A stretch of 64,000 bases of DNA, taken from the NCBI RefSeq assembly GCF_003594885.1, contig NZ_QZEZ01000001.1, forward strand, positions 558,001 to 622,000, written 5' to 3'. Below are positions 18,087 through 25,882 of this stretch, piece after piece. The stretch is from Vallicoccus soli. Its GTDB lineage: Bacteria > Actinomycetota > Actinomycetes > Motilibacterales > Motilibacteraceae. A program made the translations under genes and the position numbers. The notes under the pieces are model-generated. The model saw only the letters and a list, made by a program, of their open reading frames with translations. It ran no database searches and had not been told where the DNA came from. Each line of letters opens with the position of its first letter. Position 1 is the stretch's first letter.

Positions 18087-19531
18087 GGCGCGGCCCCGGG
18101 GACGTGCGGGGCGAGCGGCGACGTTCCGGGGACCCGCGCTGGCGGGAGGGTCGCGCGGGCGGTGCCGGCCGCGGCGGACGCGAGACCGAGCAGCGCCCAG
18201 ACGAGCGCCATGACGAGGGGGTTCTGGAAGGTGACGTCGACCAGGCCCTGGCCCGCGACCGCGACGAGCCCCCCGCCGAGGGCCGCGACCGGCCCTGACG
18301 CGGCGGAGGGCGCCGGCGAGCGGGCGGCGGCCACGACGGCCGCGCCGGTCGCCGCGGTCAGGCCCAGCAGCAGGGCGAGGCCGACCAGGCCCGTCTCCGC
18401 GGCGACGTGCAAGGGGACCTGGTGGGCGTGGAGGCGGTGGTAGGCGGCGACGAGGGAGTCCGCCTCCTCGGCCTCCACCTTGAACGAGCCCGGTCCGTGA
18501 CCGGTCACGGGGGACTCCGCGACGAGCCGCGCGGCCTCGCGGAACACCAGGTCGCGGTGGTCGTCCGGGTTGCCGGCCGGGTCGGCGACGCTCGTCAGGC
18601 GCTGCCCGACGACGGCGGCCGCCCCGCCGAGCGGGGTGAGGGCGAGCAGCAGCGCGAGGGCGGCCGCGCCCGCGGCCGCGGCGCGCAGGGCCGGCCCCGC
18701 GAGCGCGGGGCGGAGCACCAGCAGGGCCACCAGGCCGGCCGCGGTGCCGAGCCACGCACCGCGCGAGAGCGAGAGCGCGAGCCCCAGCAGGCCCGCGACC
18801 AGGGCGGCCGCGGCCAGGCCGCGCTGCACCCGGCGGCCCCCGGCGAGCAGGAGCGCGAGGGCGACGAAGACCGTCGTCATGCAGTAGGTGCCGAACTCGT
18901 TCGGCTGCACGAACGCGCCGGTCGCGCGGCCCTCGACCAGCGCGCCGCCGTACCTGCTGCTGAGGCCGCCGGCGCCCTGCAGCGCGGGCAGGCAGACCAC
19001 GAGGGAGCCGGCGCACCAGGCGCTCAGCAGCAGCCGGAGGTCCGGCCCGCGTCGGCACACGGCGACCACGCAGGCGCACAGCGCCAGGCCGACGAGCAGG
19101 TTGGCGTCCACGCGCAGCGAGCGCTGGAAGGTCGAGGACGGCAGCGTGGTCACCAGCGCCCAGGTGACGAGGGCGCCGGCCCACAGCAGCTCAGCGGGCA
19201 GCGCCCGGGCGGGCGCCGCGGGACGGCGCCCCAGCACGACCGCCCCGAGGGTCAGCACGCCCAGGACCTGCACCACCTGCACCCCGGCCGCGAGCTCGAC
19301 GAGGCCCCAGGGAGCCGCTGCCAGGGTCCCGGCCACGGCCCAGCGCGGGTCGCGCAGCGCCAGCGCCGCCGCGGCACCGGCCAGGGGCAGGGCCAGGACC
19401 GCGCCCGCGCCGGCGGTGCCGCCGAGGAGCCCGAGCACGGCCCCGGCGAGCACGCCGACGGCCGCGAGGGCCACCGCCGCGGCTCCTGCGGCGGCGGGGG
19501 TGCGCCCCGCCCCTCCCGGCCCGCTGCTCAC
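18083..19531 (-). CDS. Wzy/O-antigen-ligase-type polysaccharide polymerase
   Basis: A 482-residue membrane protein with about 11-12 hydrophobic segments. It starts at GTG 19531 in a GTGA overlap with the glycosyltransferase gene and ends overlapping the flippase start. The central region with LSLSRGAWLGTAAGL, the large extracellular loop (DDHRDLVFREA, VTGHGPGSFKVE, HAHQVPLHVAAETGLVG) and the final membrane segments match the Wzy_C/O-antigen ligase family. It would polymerise or transfer lipid-linked repeat units outside the membrane. Polymerase versus ligase cannot be told apart by sequence here. Confidence 0.87.
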   Translation of the reverse strand: MSSGPGGAGRTPAAAGAAAVALAAVGVLAGAVLGLLGGTAGAGAVLALPLAGAAAALALRDPRWAVAGTLAAAPWGLVELAAGVQVVQVLGVLTLGAVVLGRRPAAPARALPAELLWAGALVTWALVTTLPSSTFQRSLRVDANLLVGLALCACVVAVCRRGPDLRLLLSAWCAGSLVVCLPALQGAGGLSSRYGGALVEGRATGAFVQPNEFGTYCMTTVFVALALLLAGGRRVQRGLAAAALVAGLLGLALSLSRGAWLGTAAGLVALLVLRPALAGPALRAAAAGAAALALLLALTPLGGAAAVVGQRLTSVADPAGNPDDHRDLVFREAARLVAESPVTGHGPGSFKVEAEEADSLVAAYHRLHAHQVPLHVAAETGLVGLALLLGLTAATGAAVVAAARSPAPSAASGPVAALGGGLVAVAGQGLVDVTFQNPLVMALVWALLGLASAAAGTARATLPPARVPGTSPLAPHVPGAAP

Positions 19532-21666
19532 CGCGCGTCCGCACCCCGGGCGCGGGACCGGGCGCGCCGTGCGAGCCCCTGTGCGCACCCGACCGCCTTG
19601 GCGAGGTCGCGCAGGCCCGCGACCACCGGCACGAGGGCGGCGGCCCGGGCGCCGAGGCGGTGCCGGCGCACGCGCACCAGGGGCAGCGAGGCGTAGGCCG
19701 CCGCGCCGGCGACCACGGCGGTGCGCACGGCCGGGCCGCCGCGCGCCAGGGCCAGCGGGCCGGCCACGTACGCGAGGGCCCGCGCCGCGTCCCGGCCGAC
19801 GAGGAGGGGCGAGCCCGCGAGCCCGCCGCCCCGGCCGTAGGAGCGGTACATCCGCAGCGTGGCCGCCAGGCTCTCGCGCTGCTGCCAGGTGACGAGGGCG
19901 CGGCGCACGAGCACGGCGCGACCACCCGCCGCGACCACCGCCCGCCCGAAGAGCACGTCCTCGGCGGTCTGCAGGTGCTCGGGGAAGCCCCCCGCAGCGG
20001 CCCAGGCGCTGCGGCGGAACGCCATGGAGCGCCCCGTCGGGAGCGTGGCGTCGTAGAGGCGCCCGAAGGCCCTCCCGTACGCCCGCACGAGCGGTCCCGC
20101 GCGCCGCGCCTCGTCGGGGTCGGGGTAGCCGACGGCCGTCCACGCCGCCTCCACGGCGGAGCCGGGCCGGTGGGCCGCCCGGTAGGTGCCCGTCATGAGG
20201 TCGGCCGGCCGCCGCTCCGCGGCCGCCGCCCGGAAGGCGTCGAGCCAGCCGGCGTCGGGGTGGCAGCCCGCGTCGGTGCAGGCGACCGTGCCGTGCCGGG
20301 CGGCGCGCACCCCGGTGTTGCGCCCGCGGGAGATCCCGGCGCCGGGGTCCTCCACGAGGCGCACCCGGGGGTCCGCGCGACCCCGCGCCCGCACCAGGGA
20401 CGGCGTCGCGTCGCGCGACCCCCCGTCGACGACGACCACCTCGTCGTCGTCGCGCAGCTGGGGCAGCAGGGCGTCGAGCAGGGCGTCGACCGACGCCGCC
20501 TCGTCGAGGACGGTCGTGACGACGCTCAGCGGCGGGCCCCCGGCGGTGCCGGCGCCCGGCAGGCCCGCCGCCTCGGCGAGCACGGCGGCCAGGTCGTCGG
20601 CGCAGGAGCCGGCCCGGGGGTGGTCGGCCACCAGCGCCGACCCCCGCGCCCCGAGGCGCTCGCGCGCGGCGGCGTCGAGGCCCGCCAGGGCCGCGGCGAC
20701 GGCCGCCGGCTCGGCGCGGCCGACGAGGACCCCGCAGCCGCCGGCCGCCCGGCGCGCCACCGGCCCGCCGTCGTCGAGGGCGAGGAAGGGCGTGCCCGCC
20801 ACCATCGCCTCGAGCGCCGCCATGCCCGCGCCCTCGCGCCCCGGGCCGCGACCGTCGGGGTGGGTGAGGACCGCGACGGCGTCGACGGCGCGCAGGAGGC
20901 GACCGGCGGCGGGGACCTGCCCGAGCAGGTGCACGCGCCCGGCCACCCCGCAGCCGCGGGCGACCGCGCGCAGGCGGCGGGCCTCGCCGGGGGCGGCGGG
21001 GTCCTCGGACCCCATGACCACGAGCCGCCAGCCCGCGGCGCCGGGCTGCGCGAGGGCCCGTACCGCGACGTCGACGCCCTTGTAGGGGATGAGGCGGGTG
21101 AGCATGGCGAGCACCGGCGCACCGTCCGCGGGGACGCCCCGCCGCCGCAGCTCCGCCTGCGCCGCGGCGCGCGGGAGCGGGTCGGGCGGGCGCGGGGGCG
21201 GCACGAGCACCACGTCGTCGCGCCCCGTGGCGTCCGCGACGCCGTCGCCGGTGGTCACCACGCGCGTCGCGAGCCGGCCGAGCGGGCGCGCGAGCGCCCG
21301 GTCGTGGCTGTAGTCGTGCTTCACCCACACGACCGGGACGCCCTGGACCGAGGCCGGGACCGCGACCGCCGCCTGCGCCTTGACCCCGTTCGCGAGCACG
21401 ACGTCCGGGTCCAGGCGCCGCAGGACGCGGTGCACCTCCGGCGCGGCCCTCGCCAGGTCGGCCGGTCGAGGTCCCACCGGGAGCACCCGCACGGGCACGC
21501 CCCGGCGCTCCAGCTCGCCCCGCAGCGGCCCGGCCTCGAGGAGCACGGCGCTCACGTCCAGGCGCTGCGTCGCGTCGAGCAGCGAGAGCAGCCAGGCCTC
21601 GGCGCCGCCCACGAACCCCTTGGGCAGCACGGCGCAGACGCGCAGGCGCGCTCGCCGCGCGGTCAC
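19528..21666 (-). CDS. Bifunctional glycosyltransferase: GT4 domain fused to GT2 domain
   Basis: A 712-residue fusion. Residues 1-370 are a GT-B (GT4) enzyme: VLPKGFVGGAEAW at the start, TRLIPYKGVDVAVRAL, and the E-x7-E motif (E278, E286). Residues 380-600 are a GT-A (GT2) enzyme: LSVVTTVLDEAASVDALLDA, VVVDGGSRDAT (413-421), a metal-site-like TDAG (464-467), and FPEHLQTAEDVLFG. The tail (about 620-700) is hydrophobic and may associate with the membrane. Both ends overlap neighbouring genes by GTGA. The two domains could add consecutive sugars of the repeat unit. No sign of a frameshift joining two genes; the linker is continuous. Confidence 0.88.
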   Translation of the reverse strand: MTARRARLRVCAVLPKGFVGGAEAWLLSLLDATQRLDVSAVLLEAGPLRGELERRGVPVRVLPVGPRPADLARAAPEVHRVLRRLDPDVVLANGVKAQAAVAVPASVQGVPVVWVKHDYSHDRALARPLGRLATRVVTTGDGVADATGRDDVVLVPPPRPPDPLPRAAAQAELRRRGVPADGAPVLAMLTRLIPYKGVDVAVRALAQPGAAGWRLVVMGSEDPAAPGEARRLRAVARGCGVAGRVHLLGQVPAAGRLLRAVDAVAVLTHPDGRGPGREGAGMAALEAMVAGTPFLALDDGGPVARRAAGGCGVLVGRAEPAAVAAALAGLDAAARERLGARGSALVADHPRAGSCADDLAAVLAEAAGLPGAGTAGGPPLSVVTTVLDEAASVDALLDALLPQLRDDDEVVVVDGGSRDATPSLVRARGRADPRVRLVEDPGAGISRGRNTGVRAARHGTVACTDAGCHPDAGWLDAFRAAAAERRPADLMTGTYRAAHRPGSAVEAAWTAVGYPDPDEARRAGPLVRAYGRAFGRLYDATLPTGRSMAFRRSAWAAAGGFPEHLQTAEDVLFGRAVVAAGGRAVLVRRALVTWQQRESLAATLRMYRSYGRGGGLAGSPLLVGRDAARALAYVAGPLALARGGPAVRTAVVAGAAAYASLPLVRVRRHRLGARAAALVPVVAGLRDLAKAVGCAQGLARRARSRARGADAR

Positions 21667-22367
21667 CGGACCGACCTCCGCGGGGGCGCGACCTCACCGG
21701 GCGGGCCGGCGGCCGGCCCGCCCCGCCGGCTCCGCTCCCGGGCGCGGGGACGCGGGGCCACCAGCCCTCGAGGGCCGCTGCGGGACGGCGTCGCGAGCCG
21801 CCCCAGCAGCAGCACGGCGAGCGCCCCGGCGGCGACGGCCACGACGGCGCCGGCGGCCAGCAGCAGCCGCGGCGGTGTCCCGCTCGGGAACGCGGGTTCC
21901 ACAGCGGGTGCCACGAGGTCGGCGCGCAGGTTGACGTCAACGGCGGACTGGCGCACGACGGCCGCGCCCAGCGCGTTGGCCAGCCGCGCGGCCTCCGCCG
22001 GGTCGGCGGCCGTCGCGCTGACGGAGAGGTTCGCCGTGGCGGGCGGGATGACGGCGGACACCGCGTCCTGGAGCGCGCCGGCGTCGGTGCCCGTCTCCGC
22101 TGCCGTGCGCCGCAGGGTGGCGGGCGCCGAGATGTACGCGACGTACTTCGCGGACAGCACCTCGAGCGTGTCCGCCCCGAGCTGGCGGTCCGCGCGCGGC
22201 GCGAAGCTGACGACGGCGGTGCTCGTGTACTCCTCGGGCTGCCCGAGCACCTGCTGCGCCACCCCCGCCATGACCGCCAGGGCGACGAGGACGCCCGCGA
22301 CCGCACGCCGCGCGAGGAGGGCCGTGGCACCCCGTCGCGCGCGCCGGACCACGTCGTCGCGTCGCAC
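21663..22367 (-). CDS. Wzz/YveK-type chain-length determinant protein
   Basis: A 234-residue protein from GTG 22367 and first gene of the operon. It has two membrane segments (about 18-40 and 166-190) around an extracytoplasmic domain beginning EYTSTAVVSF and containing DTLEVLSAKYVAYISAPATL and LSVSATAADPAEAARLANAL, the pattern of Wzz/YveK polysaccharide co-polymerases. The cytoplasmic tail is short, Arg/Pro-rich and has no BY-kinase domain, so a separate kinase or none is used. It would set polymer length with the Wzy protein. A -10 TATGCT lies about 31 bases upstream. Confidence 0.85.
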   Translation of the reverse strand: MRRDDVVRRARRGATALLARRAVAGVLVALAVMAGVAQQVLGQPEEYTSTAVVSFAPRADRQLGADTLEVLSAKYVAYISAPATLRRTAAETGTDAGALQDAVSAVIPPATANLSVSATAADPAEAARLANALGAAVVRQSAVDVNLRADLVAPAVEPAFPSGTPPRLLLAAGAVVAVAAGALAVLLLGRLATPSRSGPRGLVAPRPRARERSRRGGPAAGPPGEVAPPRRSVR

Positions 22368-22397
22368 GTCGCCCCCCGAGGGTGGTGGATCGCGCCG

Positions 22398-22403
22398 AGC
22401 ATA
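22398..22403 (-). promoter_or_regulatory. -10 element (TATGCT) of the polysaccharide operon
   Basis: Minus-strand GCCTATGCTCG (22406-22396) contains TATGCT. The same 11 bases occur in the opposite direction at 22506-22516 before the divergent gene. No consensus -35 is visible for either. Confidence 0.5.
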
Positions 22404-22508
22404 GGCACGCACGGGCCCTGCGCACGGGGCTTCCGCGCAACGGTCGTGCGCCGCCGTCCCGGTGCCGCGCAGTCGCGCGACCCGCGGCGGACGGCGGCCG
22501 CGCGCGCC

Positions 22509-22514
22509 TATGCT
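22509..22514 (+). promoter_or_regulatory. -10 element (TATGCT) of the divergent secreted-protein gene
   Basis: GCCTATGCTCG (22506-22516) is the inverted twin of the block at 22396-22406. It gives a leader of about 40 bases for the gene at 22564. Confidence 0.5.
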
Positions 22515-22563
22515 CGCCGCCACCGCGGGGCCGACGACGCCCGCGCGGCCGGGGAGGTGTCGC

Positions 22564-23640
22564 GTGGCGCTGCTCGGGGGGCCCTGCCGCGTGCGGCCAG
22601 GGCGCCGGCTCGTGGCCGGCGCCGCTCCCGCCGCGGTCGCCGTGCTGGCCGTGCTGGCCGTGCTCGCCGCGCCCGCCGCGCTCGCGGGCCCCGCGGCCGC
22701 GGCACCCGCGGGGCTCCTCGTGTGCACCGTGCAGGACCCCCGGCTCGCCGGCCTCAGCGGCCTCGCGGCGCGGGGCGGGCAGCTGTACGCCGTCTCCGAC
22801 CAGCCCCCGGCCGCGGTCTACGAGCTGGGCCCCGACTGCGGCGTGACGGCCGTGCGCCCGGTGCCGGGCCGGTTCGTGGACGTCGAGGACCTCGCGCTGC
22901 GCCCGGACGGCACGCTGTGGCTCGGCGACACGGGCGGGAACCGCGTGCGGCGCGACGTCGTGGCGCTGCACGCCCTGAGCGCCGACGGCAAGCGGACGAC
23001 CGCCCACCCGCTGCGCTACCCCGACGGCCCGCACGACGCGGAGGCGTTCGTGGTGGCGGCCGACGGGACGGTGCTCGTGGTCACCAAGTCCTCGAGCGGC
23101 GTGGCCGGCGTGTACGCCGCCCCCGCCCCCGTGCTGCCGGACGAGACCACGCCGCTGCGCCGCGTCGCCGACGTCGACCTGCGCGACGTCCCCGGGCGCA
23201 CGCCAGGCGACGGCTCGACCCTCGTGACCGGTGCGGCGCTGTCGCCCGACGGCACGCGGCTCGTCCTGCGCACCTACCTCGACGCGTACGAGTGGGACGC
23301 CCCGGACACCGACCTCGTCGCCGCCCTGCGCGACGGCGAGCCCCGTGTGGTGCCGCTGCCCGCCTCGCCGCAGGGCGAGGCGGTCGCGTACGCCGCCGAC
23401 GGCGCCTCCCTCCTCGTCGGCACCGAGGGGTCGCCGGCGCCCCTGCACCAGGTGCCGCTCGCCCGGCCGCGGCAGGGCCGGGCCCCGGCCGCGCCCGCCT
23501 CCCCGGTCGGAGGGCTCGTGCCGGGCGCCCTCGGGGTGGCAGCGGCGCTCTCGCTGGGGCTGGCGGCCCGGCGAGCCCGCTCGCGGGCGACGGGGGCACC
23601 GGTGGGCAGCACGGGCGGGACCGGCGGCGGGGACCGGTGA
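22564..23640 (+). CDS. Secreted propeller-like protein with C-terminal membrane anchor
   Basis: A 358-residue protein. GTG 22564 has GGGAGG six bases upstream. It has a signal peptide (core about 17-42), then a propeller-like region with [62 protein letters not shown] and PASPQGEAVAYAADGASLLVGTEG. The last 50 residues have a hydrophobic segment followed by Arg residues, suggesting a membrane anchor. The protein at 30527-31366 shares the ESSGLAR, VGDVGDN, DAEALLV and PASAQGESLAPA motifs and is a paralogue without the anchor. The family resembles esterase-like/phytase-like propellers, but I see no catalytic set. It overlaps the next gene by GTGA. Confidence 0.7.
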   Translation: MALLGGPCRVRPGRRLVAGAAPAAVAVLAVLAVLAAPAALAGPAAAAPAGLLVCTVQDPRLAGLSGLAARGGQLYAVSDQPPAAVYELGPDCGVTAVRPVPGRFVDVEDLALRPDGTLWLGDTGGNRVRRDVVALHALSADGKRTTAHPLRYPDGPHDAEAFVVAADGTVLVVTKSSSGVAGVYAAPAPVLPDETTPLRRVADVDLRDVPGRTPGDGSTLVTGAALSPDGTRLVLRTYLDAYEWDAPDTDLVAALRDGEPRVVPLPASPQGEAVAYAADGASLLVGTEGSPAPLHQVPLARPRQGRAPAAPASPVGGLVPGALGVAAALSLGLAARRARSRATGAPVGSTGGTGGGDR

Positions 23641-24515
23641 GGGAGCTCCCCGCGCCGCTCGTCCGCGAGCTGCACGGCCTCGGGGTGGACCCCGCGCGGC
23701 TGGTCGAGGCGCCGGCGGCGGGGCCGCCGTCGCCGGTCCGGCACCTCGCCGGCGACGGCGTGGTGGTGGACGTGGCGAGCGCGCCGGACGGCGTCCGCCG
23801 CGTCCTGCTCGAGCTGCGGGGCCGGGCGTGGGCCGCCGGCCAGGGCGTGCGGACGGTCCCGGTCCTGCGCGCCGACGCGGCCGGGCGCTGGGCGGTGTCC
23901 GCCGCGGTGCGCCCGACCGCCTCGGCCGGTGCCGACTACGTGCTCGCGGCGCTGGAGGCCGCGCGCCGCGTGGCACGGGCCGCTCCGCCGCCGGCTGCCG
24001 GCCCCGCGGCGAGCACGTGGCGGGCGCCGCGCCGGACCGTGCTGGCCCGCGCCGCCCGGGCCCGCGCCGCGGGAGTGCCGCTGCTGCGGCTGCGGCGCGC
24101 CCGGGGGCGGGCGGCGGCGCTGCCGGTGGCCGCCGCCGCCCACGGGGACTTCCACGCGCGCAACGTGCTCGGCACGGCCGACGGCGTGCTCGTGGTCGAC
24201 TGGGAGCACCTGGGCCCCGCGCCGGCGGGCACGGACGCGGTGCGGCTCTGGACCACCCTGCGCCGGCAGGACGACCGCGACCTGCTGCTCGAGCACCTGC
24301 TGCGGGGACGGACCCCGGTCCTCGCACCGGCGGTCCTGGCGGACCTGCTCGAGCACCTCGGGCTGCGGCTGTGGGCCGAGAACGTCTCCTCGCCGCGGAG
24401 CCACCAGCGGCGCGACGACCGCGAGCACGCGCGTCAGGTCGCGGCGGAGGCCCGAGCCCTGGCCGCGGACCTCCGGGGCCGCGGTGCCGGCCGGCGGGCC
24501 AGCAGGTCCTCGTAG
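23637..24515 (+). CDS. APH/choline-kinase-fold phosphotransferase
   Basis: A 292-residue protein starting at GTG 23637 in a GTGA overlap with the preceding gene. The catalytic loop AHGDFHARNVL (HGD 169-171) and metal site LVVDWEHLG (DWE 188-190) match the aminoglycoside phosphotransferase/choline kinase fold. The N-lobe is short and lacks an obvious lysine motif, so ATP binding is less certain. The place in a polysaccharide cluster suggests a sugar or lipid-linked intermediate as substrate rather than an antibiotic; this is inference. Its last 82 bases overlap the end of the convergent glycosyltransferase gene. Confidence 0.7.
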   Translation: MRELPAPLVRELHGLGVDPARLVEAPAAGPPSPVRHLAGDGVVVDVASAPDGVRRVLLELRGRAWAAGQGVRTVPVLRADAAGRWAVSAAVRPTASAGADYVLAALEAARRVARAAPPPAAGPAASTWRAPRRTVLARAARARAAGVPLLRLRRARGRAAALPVAAAAHGDFHARNVLGTADGVLVVDWEHLGPAPAGTDAVRLWTTLRRQDDRDLLLEHLLRGRTPVLAPAVLADLLEHLGLRLWAENVSSPRSHQRRDDREHARQVAAEARALAADLRGRGAGRRASRSS

Positions 24516-25684
24516 AGCTCGGAGAGCCGCCGCGCACCGTGCAGGGTCGCGGGCTCGCCCCAGGGGTCGCTCAGGCCGGGCGGCTGGTCGGCGCTCCCGG
24601 TGGCGGCGAGCGCCGCGGACAGGGCCCGGGCGAGGCCGGCAGGGTCGTCCGGGGGGACCAGCGTCGCCGCTGCACCCTCGAGCGCCTCCGCCATGCCGAC
24701 GACGTCGCTCGCCACCACCGGCCGCTGCAGGGCGCGCGCCTCGAGGGCGGCGATCGACATCCCCTCCCAGCGCGAGGGGAGGGCCACGACGTCGGCCGCC
24801 GTCATCCACGACAGCGCCTCGTGCCGCGGCGCCACCCCGACGAGCCGCACGCCCCGCAGGCCCGCTGCCCGGGCGACGATCTCCTCCTCCATCGGCCCCC
24901 CGCCCACGAGGACGAGCAGGCCCGCGCCCTGCAGGCGCTCCCACGCGTCCAGCAGCACGTCCTGGCCCTTCTGGCGGCACAGCCGCCCGACGCACACCAC
25001 GACGCGCGCGTGCTGCGGGACGCCGAGGGCCGAGCGCGCCGCAGCGCGGGTGCGCAGCAGCGCGTGGGCAGGGAGGTCGACCCGGTTGGGGACCACCTCC
25101 CAGCGGGCGCGCACCCCGGCATCCTCGCCCTCGCGGCGCTCCGCCTCGCTGACGCACACGACGAGGTCGGTCCAGCGGACGGCGAACCTCTCCCAGGCGA
25201 GCGCCTGGCGGCGCACGGCGCCCTCGACGGCGCGCCAGGACCAGGCGTGCGGGCTGAAGACGGTGGGGAGACCGCCGCGGACCGCGAGCCGGCCCGCCAG
25301 CCCCGCCTTCGCGCAGTGCAGGTGCAGCAGGTCCGGGGCGGTGCTGCGCACCAGCCCGTGCAGGGCCGCCACCTCGCCCCCGGTGCTCCGTCCCGGAGCG
25401 CGCGCCGCCTCCCAGGCGAGCACCTGGACGCCCGCGTCGCCCGCCCGGTCCGCGAGCTCCCCCGGTGGGCACGCGAGCAGCACGCTCCAGCCCAGCGCCC
25501 GCTGGTGCACCAGGTGGTCGAGCAGGCAGTGGGTCAGCCCGCCGATCTCGCTGACCTGCGACACGTGCAGCACGGCGCCCCGGGTCGGGGGCGCCCCGGC
25601 CGTGCCCGCCGTCCACCGGCCGGCCTCCAGAGCGCTCCCGCGCTGGCGGACCAGCCGCCGCGTCGCCTCGAGCCTCATCCCCAC
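24434..25684 (-). CDS. GT4-family glycosyltransferase
   Basis: A 416-residue cytoplasmic GT-B enzyme. It starts at GTG 25684 or ATG 25678. N-terminal acceptor domain: VLHVSQVSEIGGLTHCLLDH, VFSPHAWSW. C-terminal donor domain: VVCVGRLCRQKGQDVLLDAW, LVGGGPMEEEI and the E-x7-E motif in WEGMSIAALEARALQRPVV, typical of retaining GT4 enzymes. It would add one sugar of the polysaccharide. The gene is transcribed towards the APH-like gene and overlaps it by 82 bases tail to tail. No terminator separates them. Confidence 0.85.
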   Translation of the reverse strand: MGMRLEATRRLVRQRGSALEAGRWTAGTAGAPPTRGAVLHVSQVSEIGGLTHCLLDHLVHQRALGWSVLLACPPGELADRAGDAGVQVLAWEAARAPGRSTGGEVAALHGLVRSTAPDLLHLHCAKAGLAGRLAVRGGLPTVFSPHAWSWRAVEGAVRRQALAWERFAVRWTDLVVCVSEAERREGEDAGVRARWEVVPNRVDLPAHALLRTRAAARSALGVPQHARVVVCVGRLCRQKGQDVLLDAWERLQGAGLLVLVGGGPMEEEIVARAAGLRGVRLVGVAPRHEALSWMTAADVVALPSRWEGMSIAALEARALQRPVVASDVVGMAEALEGAAATLVPPDDPAGLARALSAALAATGSADQPPGLSDPWGEPATLHGARRLSELYEDLLARRPAPRPRRSAARARASAAT

Positions 25685-25842
25685 CCCCGGGCCGAGAGTC
25701 GCCGGGCGACGTCGTCGCTCGCCCGTACGTGTTGCACAGTAGCCATCCGGGAGTCACCTGACAGCCTTCCGTCGATCATCTCGTGCACGTCCTGAGTGCG
25801 ATCCGGACCCCGGATGACAAAGGCGGCGGCGGGCTGCGGGAC

Positions 25843-25876
25843 AAGCGGGACAACGTTTGCCGCCAGGTCCTACGGT
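25843..25876 (+). promoter_or_regulatory. Leaderless promoter of the GH gene at 25883
   Basis: AAGCGGGACA (25843-25852), then TACGGT (25871-25876), six bases before GTG 25883. GGGACA at 25847-25852 is 18 bases from the -10. The AAGCGG block is shared with the promoters at 6575 and 27871. The -10 to start-codon distance implies a leaderless mRNA. Confidence 0.5.
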
Positions 25877-25882
25877 GAGCAG

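Noticed and set aside
23637-24515. Aminoglycoside resistance gene
   Set aside because: Catalytic motifs fit the fold, but the protein lacks the features of known resistance enzymes and sits in a polysaccharide region.
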